A stretch of DNA of 64,000 nucleotides from an uncultured Collinsella sp. (GTDB taxonomy: Bacteria; Actinomycetota; Coriobacteriia; Coriobacteriales; Coriobacteriaceae), in assembly GCA_959600835.1 (NCBI GenBank), contig CAUGNQ010000002.1, positions 1 to 64,000 of the forward strand, in the 5' to 3' direction. The translations under genes and the position numbers were made by a program. The notes under the pieces are model-generated. The model was not told the origin of the DNA, made no database searches, and saw only the letters and a program-made list of their open reading frames with translations. This document shows, in pieces, positions 1-7,682 of the stretch. How positions within the stretch are numbered: position 1 is the stretch's first letter; every line of letters starts with the position of its first letter.

Positions 1-525
1 GCCGTGCACAAGGCCAACATCATGAAGGCGACCGACGGCCTGTTCCTGCGCGTGGCGCGCGAGGTGGCAGCCAACTATCCTGATATCGAGTTCAACGACA
101 AGATCGTCGACGCCACCTGCATGGGTCTGGTCCAGAACCCCAACGACTTCGATGTCCTGGTGCTGCCCAACCTGTACGGCGACATCGTGAGCGACCTGTG
201 TGCCGGCCTGGTGGGCGGCTTAGGAATGGCCCCCGGCTCCAACATCGGTGCCGACTGCGCCATCTTCGAGGCTACGCACGGCTCCGCGCCCGATATCGCT
301 GGCCAGGATATCGCCAACCCCACGGCCGAGATTCTCTCTGCTGCGATGATGCTCGATCATCTGGGCGAGAACGACGCTGCCAATCGCATTCGTGCCGCCG
401 TGTCCGCCACGCTCGACGAGGGCAAGCAGGTTACCGGCGACGTGCGGCGTGCCCAGACCGGCTCCGTCGAGGGGGCCGTGGGCACGCAGGCCTTTGCCGA
501 TGCCGTTATCGCGCACCTGGCCTAA
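1..525 (+). CDS. icd: NAD-type isocitrate dehydrogenase, C-terminal part (5' truncated by window)
   Basis: This is the last 174 residues of a beta-decarboxylating dehydrogenase; the reading frame is open from base 1 and the true start lies outside the window. The segment [14 protein letters not shown], then DNFDVLV-like [15 protein letters not shown] and [14 protein letters not shown], are the metal/substrate and NAD-binding landmarks of the isocitrate/isopropylmalate dehydrogenase family. The KANIMK stretch is more typical of NAD-dependent isocitrate dehydrogenase than of LeuB (inference). The enzyme would convert isocitrate to 2-oxoglutarate and CO2 in the cytoplasm, feeding glutamate synthesis. 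An inverted repeat with a short T-rich tail follows the stop. LeuB or tartrate dehydrogenase cannot be excluded without the N-terminal half. Confidence 0.8.
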   Translation, partial: AVHKANIMKATDGLFLRVAREVAANYPDIEFNDKIVDATCMGLVQNPNDFDVLVLPNLYGDIVSDLCAGLVGGLGMAPGSNIGADCAIFEATHGSAPDIAGQDIANPTAEILSAAMMLDHLGENDAANRIRAAVSATLDEGKQVTGDVRRAQTGSVEGAVGTQAFADAVIAHLA

Positions 526-584
526 GGTATGCGCGCTGCAAACGCCTAAATAGTACTTAAGTGTTTGCGTATAACCTAAGAATC

Positions 585-617
585 AATACGCCCGGCGCCT
601 CGTCGGGCGTATTCTAT
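585..617 (+). terminator. Rho-independent terminator after icd
   Basis: A perfect 10-bp stem (AATACGCCCG / CGGGCGTATT, 585-594 and 604-613) is followed by a weak T-rich run. It lies 60 nt after the icd stop. Confidence 0.65.
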
Positions 618-651
618 TGGGGACTATGTTTCCTAACAAGGAGTAATTGAT

Positions 652-1746
652 ATGGGTCTGATTCAGAAGAAGGACGAAAAGGACGAGATCGACGGCATCC
701 AGATCATCGAGCGCGGCGAAGGCCCCAACGGTGACGAGGACGAGAAGATCGATCTGGTCGCCGGTACGTCTGCCGAGCACATTGCCGCCGGCACGACGGC
801 CGAGGAGGAGGACGCCCGTCTGGAGGCTCAGATCGCCGCGGACGCCGCCGACGAGAACCTCATGCCCGAGGCCCAGGATGAGGACGACGATATCCCGGCA
901 TCTAATGAGGGCGGTTGCGCATCCAAGCACAAGAAGACGATGATTGCCGCCTTTGTGGTCGCAGTCGTGATCGCTGCCGTGGTCGGCTTCTTTATTGGCA
1001 ATGGTGGCTTTGGTGGCAAGGGCGTCGGTTCGTCGACCCTGACCGAGGATCAGCTCGATTCGACCGTGGCAAGCTATAGCTATAACGGCAAGAAGAGCGA
1101 CATCACTGCGCGCGAGGCCATCGAAAGCCAGTACATCCTTGATACCGTCAAGGATAGTGATGGCAACTACACCGCTCCTTCTGCCGATGTCATCCTGTCC
1201 TACGTGCGCAACAAGATCCTGCTCGATGCTGCCGAGGACGAGGGCATTACCGTCTCTTCCAAGGAGATGAAGCAGTACGCCGAGGAGTCCATCGGCACCT
1301 CCGACTACAAGACCATGGCCACGCAGTACGGCGTGTCCAAGGACCAGGCCAAGCAGATCGTCCGTCAGTCCGCGACGCTGCAGAAGCTCTACAAGAAGAA
1401 GGTGGGCGATAGCTCCGCAAGCATGCCAACCGCCCCGACCGAGCCTTCTGACGGCAACGAGGAGACCGCGAGTAAGGACTACGCCGACTACATCATCAAC
1501 CTTGCCGGCGACGAGTGGGATAGCGAGAAGGGCACCTGGAAGGACGCCGATGGCACCTACGCTAAGGCCTTTGCCGACGATGCCTTTACTGCCGATAGCG
1601 CTACCTATAAGCAGGCCATGACCGCCTATTACACCGCCTATCAGCAGTACTCCTCGCAGGCTTCGAGCGCCAGCTCCAAGTGGACCGAGTATGCTAACGG
1701 CCTCTACGCCAAGGCCAACATCAGCATCTACGGCCTGTTTGCGTAA
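652..1746 (+). CDS. Membrane-anchored protein with SurA-N-like helical domain
   Basis: A 364-residue protein. Residues 1-90 are acidic and rich in Asp, Glu and Ala. Residues 97-116 form a single hydrophobic membrane segment preceded by SKHKK, so the bulk of the protein should face outward. Residues from about 125 to 255 resemble the N-terminal helical domain of SurA/PrsA-type peptidyl-prolyl isomerases (an AREAIESQYILDTV stretch and a VSKDQAKQIVRQSATLQKLYKKKV helix), but no parvulin catalytic domain follows. A chaperone-like role outside the membrane is an inference; the function is unknown. A ribosome binding site (AAGGAG) lies 8 nt before the ATG. It is monocistronic and ends at a strong terminator. 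Confidence 0.75.
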   Translation: MGLIQKKDEKDEIDGIQIIERGEGPNGDEDEKIDLVAGTSAEHIAAGTTAEEEDARLEAQIAADAADENLMPEAQDEDDDIPASNEGGCASKHKKTMIAAFVVAVVIAAVVGFFIGNGGFGGKGVGSSTLTEDQLDSTVASYSYNGKKSDITAREAIESQYILDTVKDSDGNYTAPSADVILSYVRNKILLDAAEDEGITVSSKEMKQYAEESIGTSDYKTMATQYGVSKDQAKQIVRQSATLQKLYKKKVGDSSASMPTAPTEPSDGNEETASKDYADYIINLAGDEWDSEKGTWKDADGTYAKAFADDAFTADSATYKQAMTAYYTAYQQYSSQASSASSKWTEYANGLYAKANISIYGLFA

Positions 1747-1790
1747 AGATTGCCTGAGCTTTCGAGCACGAAGTCGAAATATCTGATTGA

Positions 1791-1823
1791 GCCCGCTAGA
1801 ACGTCCGTTCTAGCGGGCTTTTT
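1791..1823 (+). terminator. Rho-independent terminator
   Basis: A perfect 12-bp stem (GCCCGCTAGAAC / GTTCTAGCGGGC) with a 4-nt loop is followed by TTTTT. It ends the SurA-N-like gene. Confidence 0.92.
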
Positions 1824-1856
1824 GCGTCGGAGGTACTGAAGGCTTAATAATTTCCA

Positions 1857-2093
1857 TCAATCTTTAAGCCCAAAGAGGCTATCGGCTTCATCGTCAGGTA
1901 TGTATTCCAGAACATCGCCCGGTTGGCAGTCGAGTGCCCGGCATATCGCGTCAAGAGTTGAAAAACGTATGGCAGAAACCTTGCCTGTCTTAATGCGTGA
2001 CATATTGACCTGGGAGATGCCCACGCGTTCCGCAAGCTCTTTGGATGAGATCTTGCGTTCGGCGAGCATGCGGTCAAGCCGCAGAATAATCAT
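1857..2093 (-). CDS. XRE-family HTH regulator (YozG-like)
   Basis: A 78-residue Cro/C1-type helix-turn-helix protein. LAERVGISQVNMSRIKTGKV is the HTH and TLDAICRALDCQPGDVLEYIPDDE is the typical end of the small YozG/HTH_26 group. It lies 9 nt downstream of the DUF2975 membrane protein on the same strand. The pair DUF2975 plus a short XRE regulator is a common two-gene unit in Gram-positive bacteria; the regulator probably controls its own operon. The signal sensed is unknown. Confidence 0.88.
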   Translation of the reverse strand: MIILRLDRMLAERKISSKELAERVGISQVNMSRIKTGKVSAIRFSTLDAICRALDCQPGDVLEYIPDDEADSLFGLKD

Positions 2094-2102
2094 GGATTCC
2101 CC

Positions 2103-2741
2103 CTAGAGCAACTCGTCATCTTGTTTTTGCAGGATACACCCGTACTGGAAGACGCTGGCAATCAGGCAAATAATCAGGCCTGCAAAGAGCATGGAGGGCT
2201 CGAATAACTGGCCGGCGAACGAATCCGTAAAGCTGCCGCCAAATCCTAAGAGTATCATTCCCGTGATTACGGCACCAAGAAGCCTCACGGCAACGCCGCC
2301 GATAAGGAATAAATGTCCTACTCGACGAAGTGTCTGGTTACATTCAAGGTCAAAGGGCCTGCCTTCCTTTTCAATGTTGAAGAAAAGCCTGCGCACGCTT
2401 ATCGCGATGGTAAGCGCGAGGCATGTCATCAAGAGGCTCCCTATGGCAGTGTGGCCATCGTGTGCGACGAGCATAAGTGGGGCCTGCGCATCGGTACCGA
2501 CAATAGCCAGGCACGGCCCTTCGCCGGCTTGAAGTTCTACGGATTGGAGGCACGACCCTTGGGAGAGGCCGGGCAATATAAGTAGAAGGTCAATCGCAAT
2601 GACTGCGAGGAGTCCCAGAGCGAGCGCTGTGGTAATGCAGATTGTGGCCCATTTGCAGATGCGAGCGAGCTTCCTCAGTTTGGCTATCGTCTGTTCGCGG
2701 CTGATGGTTTCATTCGATATAGATGCGTTTCGGTGGACCAT
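2103..2741 (-). CDS. DUF2975 family membrane protein
   Basis: A protein of about 212 residues with four hydrophobic segments and a C-terminal QYGCILQKQDDELL, as in DUF2975 proteins. The frame is open up to an ATG at 2780, but the ATG at 2741 has GGAGAGG immediately upstream whereas the 2780 start has none, so 2741 is preferred. It is co-oriented with the XRE regulator 9 nt downstream. Members of this family are uncharacterised four-helix membrane proteins encoded with small XRE regulators; a role in sensing or transport is only a guess. Confidence 0.8.
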   Translation of the reverse strand: MVHRNASISNETISREQTIAKLRKLARICKWATICITTALALGLLAVIAIDLLLILPGLSQGSCLQSVELQAGEGPCLAIVGTDAQAPLMLVAHDGHTAIGSLLMTCLALTIAISVRRLFFNIEKEGRPFDLECNQTLRRVGHLFLIGGVAVRLLGAVITGMILLGFGGSFTDSFAGQLFEPSMLFAGLIICLIASVFQYGCILQKQDDELL

Positions 2742-2780
2742 AACCTCTCCAATCGGCGTTTTGGATGATACTTGTATCAT

Positions 2781-3444
2781 ATCAAAATTAACGATAAACG
2801 ATAAATAATTACGTATACTGAGTAAGTAATGATTGAAAACGATTAGCGTGAGCTATTAGCTCATTTTGGATGCCGGAGTTTGGCGTTCGGGGGATGAGGA
2901 CAAATGCCAAAAACTTCCCGTGATCGCGCAAGCGCTCCATCGCGCTTCCCTAATTCATCTGGGAAAACAACTGCAAACGATTGCAAGTAACCGGTGAACG
3001 GTCGAAAACTACCGTTCACCGATAATCTCAAAACTGGTTCTAACTGGTATTAAGTCAAAAAGACCAATTCACATATCTTCACAATGACCTGCAATTTTTC
3101 TTCACGCTATTTTTAGCCGCCCTGCGTTGTTTAGACACAGGAAAAGATCCGATCTTTTGCCAAAGCATTTCGAAACGGTTTCAAAACCGCAGGTAGAAGT
3201 GTTAACGACCGGTAAACGGTCGATTTATCACCGTGAGCGGTGCAAAAACGTTTTACCGTATGAATCAAGGAAAGCGACCTCTTCTGGGGTGATATAGTGA
3301 CAACAACACGTCACGTGGTTACTACCAGTTTAGAAACCACTGGTCTTCAAAGAACGCTTTCCAAGAAGCTTTAAGGGCGAGCGCCCGCTGGCTTCCGAAA
3401 ATCATCGGACTCAGATTGTACACACCTTCGGAAGGGAAATTTGA
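2781..3444 (+). promoter_or_regulatory. Long regulatory region of the GalNAc/mannose-family PTS operon
   Basis: There is no gene in these 660 bases, but several inverted repeats are visible. CGGTGAACGGT / ACCGTTCACCG (2992-3021) is a perfect 11-bp inverted repeat with an 8-nt spacer. AAAAGATC-C-GATCTTTT lies at 3142-3158. GAAAC-G-GTTTC (3172-3182) resembles a LacI/CcpA-type site. A related CGGTAAACGGT ... CCGTGAGCGGT pair lies at 3210-3241. TATAGT (3293-3298) is a candidate -10 with no good -35, which suggests activation. The GntR operator follows at 3316-3328. This implies several layers of control of the PTS operon (inference). Confidence 0.6.
3316..3328 (+). promoter_or_regulatory. Probable GntR/UTRA operator, copy 1 (PTS operon)
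   Basis: TGGTTACTACCAG has the palindrome TGGT-N4-ACCA, the same geometry as the dre/NagR sites of GntR/HutC regulators. The same 13 bases occur at 7609-7621 upstream of agaS. It lies just downstream of a TATAGT box. Confidence 0.72.
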
Positions 3445-3888
3445 ATGGTTGGCTTTATTCTTACCGGTCATGGACAGTTCGCACCCGGCCTTGCAAGCGC
3501 TATCGCGATGGTTGCCGGCGACCAGCCTGCTTTTACCGTCGTTCCTTTTGAGGGCGACCAGGCCGCATCCTACGGTGAGGATCTCCGCGCCGCTATTACC
3601 GCCATGCGCGAGGAGTGCGATGGCGTGCTCGTCTTTACCGACCTGCTTGGCGGCACCCCGTTCAACCAGTCGATGATGATTGCCCAGGATGTCGACAACG
3701 TCGAGGTTCTGACTGGCACCAACCTTCCCATGGTTATTGAGCTTCTGTTCCTCCGAGGCAATGCCACGCTCGCCGAGCTTGGCGAGCAGGCCGTGACCGT
3801 TGGACAGACGGGCGTCACCGCCCAGACGGTCGCATCCGTTGCCGGCTCCGAGGAAGAGGATATCTTCGGCGACGAGGACGGCATCTAA
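3445..3888 (+). CDS. PTS mannose-family EIIA component (GalNAc/mannose type)
   Basis: A 147-residue cytoplasmic EIIA. The N-terminus MVGFILTGHGQFAPG carries the phosphorylated His9, and CDGVLVFTDLLGGTPFNQS is the second family signature. It takes phosphate from HPr and passes it to the EIIB encoded at 4206. It opens the operon IIA-YajC-IIB-IIC-IID. Its stop overlaps the start of the next gene by one base (TAATG), indicating translational coupling. Nearby agaS and nagA suggest the substrate is N-acetylgalactosamine or a related amino sugar (inference); mannose or another hexosamine remains possible. Confidence 0.92.
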   Translation: MVGFILTGHGQFAPGLASAIAMVAGDQPAFTVVPFEGDQAASYGEDLRAAITAMREECDGVLVFTDLLGGTPFNQSMMIAQDVDNVEVLTGTNLPMVIELLFLRGNATLAELGEQAVTVGQTGVTAQTVASVAGSEEEDIFGDEDGI

Positions 3889-4169
3889 TGGCCGATTTCG
3901 GAGCCAACGTCCTGAGCTCCTCGGTCGCCCTTTTAGGCCTGCTTGTCATCATGGGCTTGATTTACACCATCTGGTCGCAAATCAACATGAAGAAGAAGCA
4001 GAAGTACTTCAAGGAGCTGCACACCGAGCTCAAGCCGGGTCAAGAGGTTCTTTTCGCCGGCGGTATCTACGGAACCGTCAAAGGCATCGAAGGCGAGAAG
4101 GTCCAGATCAAAGTCCGATCCGGAGCCGTCGTAGATGTTTCGCGTTACGCGATTCAGGAGATCAAGTAA
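3888..4169 (+). CDS. YajC-family protein inside the PTS operon
   Basis: A 93-residue protein with one N-terminal membrane segment (about residues 8-28) and a basic MKKKQKYFKELHTELKPGQEVLFAGGIYGTV region that matches the YajC fold. YajC normally associates with the Sec-DF accessory complex. Here it is translationally coupled to EIIA and precedes EIIB. Streptococcal mannose-family PTS operons for host glycans also carry a yajC-like gene, so the linkage is recurrent. It may help insertion or assembly of the IIC-IID complex rather than serve general secretion (inference). Confidence 0.85.
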   Translation: MADFGANVLSSSVALLGLLVIMGLIYTIWSQINMKKKQKYFKELHTELKPGQEVLFAGGIYGTVKGIEGEKVQIKVRSGAVVDVSRYAIQEIK

Positions 4170-4205
4170 CTGTCGTCAGCAAATAACGAAAGGAAGCTGA
4201 TCAAC

Positions 4206-4688
4206 ATGGCAGAACCCAACATTCTTCTTACCCGCATCGATAACCGACTGGTTCATGGTCAGGTTGCCACCCAGTGGAACTCCACCCTGGGCTCCAACCT
4301 CATCCTCGTCGCCAACGACGACGTGGCGTCCAACACCATGCGCCAGAACCTCATGAAGATGGCCGCTCCCGCCGGCGTCGCTACGCGTTTCTTCTCTCTG
4401 CAGAAGACCATCGACGTCATTGGCAAGGCGAGCCCGCGCCAGAAGATCTTCATCGTGGCCGAAACACCGGAAGACGTGCTTACGCTCGTCAAGGGCGGTG
4501 TGCCTATAAAGAAGGTAAACATCGGCAACATGCACATGTCGGAAGGAAAGCGCCAAGTCGCCACCTCCGTCGCAGTTAACGACGAGGATGTCGCTGCGTT
4601 TAAAGAGCTGCAGGAATTGGGGGTGGAGTTGGAGATCAGGCGCGTTCCGAGCACGCCTGTTGAGGACACGAGCAAGCTCTTCTCGTAA
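4206..4688 (+). CDS. PTS mannose-family EIIB component
   Basis: A 160-residue EIIB. RIDNRLVHGQVATQW contains the phosphorylated histidine (His17), and KGGVPIKKVNIGNMH is a conserved surface segment of the family. It receives phosphate from EIIA and phosphorylates the incoming sugar. It has a good ribosome binding site (GAAAGGAAG) and sits third in the operon. Its closest relative in the window is the orphan EIIB at 13942, which has Tyr at the equivalent of His17. Confidence 0.93.
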   Translation: MAEPNILLTRIDNRLVHGQVATQWNSTLGSNLILVANDDVASNTMRQNLMKMAAPAGVATRFFSLQKTIDVIGKASPRQKIFIVAETPEDVLTLVKGGVPIKKVNIGNMHMSEGKRQVATSVAVNDEDVAAFKELQELGVELEIRRVPSTPVEDTSKLFS

Positions 4689-4778
4689 TCCTCGTGATCC
4701 ACGTTGTCAGGAGTGAAACCCTGACGTTCTGTACGTGAAATCCAAAGTGCGTACATACATTTTGAAAGGAGGAGCAAG

Positions 4779-5579
4779 ATGGAATACTCGATCATCCAGA
4801 TCGCTCTGGTCTTCGTCGTCACGTTCATCGCGGCAATCGACCAGTTTGACTTCCTCGAGTCTCTCTATCAGCCCATCGTCACCGGCGCCGTCATCGGTCT
4901 TATCCTTGGCGACCTTAACACCGGTCTTCTCGTGGGTGGTACCTATCAGCTCATGACGATCGGCAACATGCCGATCGGAGGCGCTCAGCCGCCTAACGCC
5001 GTCATCGGCGGCATCATGGCAGCCATTCTCGCTATCGCCACGGGCCTCGAGCCCAACGCGGCAGTCGGCCTCGCCATTCCGTTCGCTCTGCTTGGCCAGC
5101 TTGGCGTTACCCTGGTCTTCACGCTTATGTCCCCGCTTATGTCCACGGCCGATAACATGGCTCACAACGCGGACACCAAGGGCATCGAGCGCCTGAACTA
5201 CTTCGCCATGGCTCTGCTCGGCCTGATCTTCGCTGTCGTCGTCACCCTGTTCTTCATCGCTGGCGCTACCATCGGTCAGACCATCGCTTCTGCCATCCCG
5301 ACTTGGCTGCAGACCGGTCTCTCCGCTGCAGGCGGCATGATGCGCTTCGTCGGCTTCGCCGTCCTGCTCAAGGTTATGATGAACCGCGATATGTGGGGCT
5401 TCTTCCTCATGGGCTTTGGCCTCGCGCTCATCACCGTTGCCAACGATTCGCTGGCAACCCCTGCTCTGCTCATCCTCGCTCTCATCGGCTTCGGCATCGC
5501 TTTCTGGGACTTCCAGCAGCAGACCGAGCTGAAGGGTGCAGCTGTTTCTGACGGAGGTGACTTCGAAGATGGCATCTAA
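4779..5579 (+). CDS. PTS mannose-family EIIC component (permease)
   Basis: A 266-residue polytopic membrane protein. QFDFLESLYQPIVTGAVIG and GGTYQLMTIGNMPIGGAQPPNAVIGG are hallmark EIIC-Man/Sor/Aga segments. With EIID it forms the sugar channel. AAAGGAGGAG lies 8 nt before the ATG. The end of the gene overlaps the start of the IID gene by 11 nt, so the two are translationally coupled. Confidence 0.93.
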   Translation: MEYSIIQIALVFVVTFIAAIDQFDFLESLYQPIVTGAVIGLILGDLNTGLLVGGTYQLMTIGNMPIGGAQPPNAVIGGIMAAILAIATGLEPNAAVGLAIPFALLGQLGVTLVFTLMSPLMSTADNMAHNADTKGIERLNYFAMALLGLIFAVVVTLFFIAGATIGQTIASAIPTWLQTGLSAAGGMMRFVGFAVLLKVMMNRDMWGFFLMGFGLALITVANDSLATPALLILALIGFGIAFWDFQQQTELKGAAVSDGGDFEDGI

Positions 5580-6651
5580 TGAGTATGTGATCCCGGAGCA
5601 CTACGAGGATCTCACTCCTGCTCCGCAGCTCGACCAGAAGACCCTCAACAAGATGGCTTGGCGCTCCTGCTTCCTGCAGGCATCGTTCAACTACGAGCGC
5701 ATGCAGGCCGCTGGCTGGCTTTACTCCATCATCCCCGGTCTGGAGAAGATCCACACCAACAAGAACGACCTCGCGGCTTCCATGAGCCACAACCTGGAGT
5801 TCTTCAACACCCACCCGTTCCTTGTCACCTTTGTTATGGGCATCGTGCTTTCGCTCGAGCAGAACAAGGTTGACATCCCCACGATCCGCGCCGTCCGCGT
5901 CGCCGCAATGGGCCCGCTCGGTGGTATCGGTGACGCCCTGTTCTGGCTGACGCTCGTGCCTATCACGGCCGGCATCACCTCCAACATGGCCATCAACGGC
6001 AACGCCGCTGCACCGATCATCTTCCTGGTGATCTTCAACGTCGTCCAGTTCGCTCTGCGCTTCTGGCTCATGAACTGGTCCTACAAGCTTGGCACCAGCG
6101 CTATTGACGCTCTGACCGCCAACATGCAGGCCTTCACGCGTGCCGCTTCCATCATGGGCGTCTTCGTCGTCGGTTGCCTGGTCGTCACCATGGGTGGCAC
6201 CCAGATCAACCTCCAGATCCCCAACGGCACCACCCGTGGTCTCTCCGCTACTACCGTGATCGTCTCCGAGAAGGAGGCCGAGAACTTCACCGGTATGGAG
6301 GGCATCGATACCGAGACCGCTGAGGCCGGTACCATCGCCATGACCGATAAGGACGGCAACGCCCTTACCGCTTCCGATGCCGACGGCAACGCTGTCGAGT
6401 GCGGCGTCACCGATCTGGGTAACGGCATGGAGTCCGTGACCTACGGCACCGTTACCGAGGATCCGGTCAACTTCTCTGTTGCCGACACCCTCAACACCAT
6501 CGTCCCGAAGCTCGTCCCGCTTATGCTTACGCTGCTGCTTTACTACATGTTCGCTAAGCACAGCTGGACCCCGACCAAGGGCATTCTCCTGCTCTTCGTC
6601 CTTGGCATCCTGGGCGCGGGCCCGCTTGGTCTCTGGCCGAGCATCTGGTAA
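5569..6651 (+). CDS. PTS mannose-family EIID component with enlarged loop
   Basis: A protein of about 360 residues. The frame opens at 5536, but ACGGAGGTGA ends 8 nt before the ATG at 5569, so MASNEYVIPEHYEDL is taken as the start. WRSCFLQASFNYERMQAAGWLYSIIP, MGPLGGIGDALFW and the final GILGAGPLGLWPSIW are EIID signatures. Usual EIID proteins are about 270-300 residues. The extra length lies between residues of about 220 and 300, a hydrophilic, acidic loop (TDKDGNALTASDADGNAVE) before the last membrane segments, probably exposed. This completes the operon, which ends at a terminator. Confidence 0.92.
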   Translation: MASNEYVIPEHYEDLTPAPQLDQKTLNKMAWRSCFLQASFNYERMQAAGWLYSIIPGLEKIHTNKNDLAASMSHNLEFFNTHPFLVTFVMGIVLSLEQNKVDIPTIRAVRVAAMGPLGGIGDALFWLTLVPITAGITSNMAINGNAAAPIIFLVIFNVVQFALRFWLMNWSYKLGTSAIDALTANMQAFTRAASIMGVFVVGCLVVTMGGTQINLQIPNGTTRGLSATTVIVSEKEAENFTGMEGIDTETAEAGTIAMTDKDGNALTASDADGNAVECGVTDLGNGMESVTYGTVTEDPVNFSVADTLNTIVPKLVPLMLTLLLYYMFAKHSWTPTKGILLLFVLGILGAGPLGLWPSIW

Positions 6652-6717
6652 GGCTCTAGCTTGAGGGGTGTGTCCCTACGCGGCTCACACCCCGACCCCT
6701 TAAGCCATGTGTATGTT

Positions 6718-6756
6718 AAAAGCCGCGTGCTCGAAAGAGCGCGCGGCTTTTGTTTT
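6718..6756 (+). terminator. Rho-independent terminator of the PTS operon
   Basis: The stem AAAAGCCGCG ... CGCGGCTTTT, with an inner GCTC/GAGC pairing and a GAAA loop, is followed by TGTTTTCTT. A separate hairpin (GGGGTGTG / CACACCCC, 6664-6693) lies just before it. Confidence 0.9.
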
Positions 6757-6836
6757 CTTAATGATTCGGGTGTGGCAGACAGATAATGCATAACACCCTA
6801 GGTAGTTAGCCGAATTCGAGCAAAAGGGAGGATAGG

Positions 6837-7568
6837 ATGGCGATCGGAGCGCGTAAGCAACCGCTGTACGATCAGCTGGTCGATATTCTGACCGAAAAGA
6901 TTGACCATGAATATCGCGCCGGTGACATGATTCCTTCCGAGCGCGAACTTTCGGAGCGCTATGGTCTCTCGCGCACTACGGTACGCCTGGCTCTGCAGGA
7001 ACTGGAGCGTTTAGGACTGGTGGTTCGGCAGCACGGTCGCGGTACCTTTGTGACCGACCGTTCGGCAAAAGCAACCAATCTTATGCAGTCCTACAGCTTT
7101 ACCGAGCAGATGCGCGCGATGGGTCGAGAACCCGAGACCACGATTCTCGAGTTTTGCGAGATGGAGGCCGATAAGAATCTGGCCGAGCATATGGGATTGC
7201 GCATCGGTGATCGCATTTTTAAGCTCAAGCGTCTTCGCTCTGCCGACAACATGCCCATGATGGTCGAACGCAGCTATCTACCGGTTCGTCAATTTCTGTC
7301 CCTAAAGCGACCGCTGCTGGAGCGTAAGCCGCTTTACGATGTGATTGAGCAGGACTTTCAGCAAAAGATTCGCGTGGCCGAAGAGGAGTTCTATGCGAGC
7401 ATAGCCCGTCCCACCGATGCCCACCTTTTGGGAATTGTCGAGGGCTCGCCTGTGCTCGATTTGGTCAGGACTACGTATAACGAGTCAAACGAGGTAGTGG
7501 AGTACACACTCTCGGTTGCTCGTGCCGATCAGTTTAAATACAAGGTTTACCACCAGCGCAGTAACTAG
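6837..7568 (+). CDS. GntR-family transcriptional regulator with UTRA domain
   Basis: A 243-residue HutC-subfamily regulator. The winged helix occupies residues of about 8-75 (IPSERELSERYGLSRTTVRLALQELERLGLVVRQHGRGTFV). A UTRA effector domain occupies about 95-238, with FKLKRLRSADNMPMMVERSYLP. Such proteins bind sugar phosphates such as GlcNAc-6-P or GalNAc-6-P and release TGGT-N4-ACCA operators. Two identical 13-bp sites of that type lie upstream of the PTS operon and of agaS, so it is probably the local AgaR/NagR-type repressor. AAAGGGAGGAT precedes the start. Confidence 0.9.
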   Translation: MAIGARKQPLYDQLVDILTEKIDHEYRAGDMIPSERELSERYGLSRTTVRLALQELERLGLVVRQHGRGTFVTDRSAKATNLMQSYSFTEQMRAMGREPETTILEFCEMEADKNLAEHMGLRIGDRIFKLKRLRSADNMPMMVERSYLPVRQFLSLKRPLLERKPLYDVIEQDFQQKIRVAEEEFYASIARPTDAHLLGIVEGSPVLDLVRTTYNESNEVVEYTLSVARADQFKYKVYHQRSN

Positions 7569-7608
7569 TGCTCGCATCGTTTCCATATGGTGATTCTTTG
7601 CATTTAAC

Positions 7609-7621
7609 TGGTTACTACCAG
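7609..7621 (+). promoter_or_regulatory. Probable GntR/UTRA operator, copy 2 (agaS promoter)
   Basis: TGGTTACTACCAG is identical to 3316-3328. A good -10 (TATAAT, 7638-7643) follows 16 bases later, so a bound repressor would cover the -35 region. Confidence 0.75.
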
Positions 7622-7682
7622 ATAACCAACCGAAGTGTATAATTGCACGTCAGAGGATTACTTCTAGAGAGAGGTATTAGAA

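Noticed and set aside
5482..6561. 359-codon minus-strand frame opposite the EIID gene
   Set aside because: The plus strand encodes a full EIID; the antisense frame has His/Asp/Gly-rich composition and no family features.
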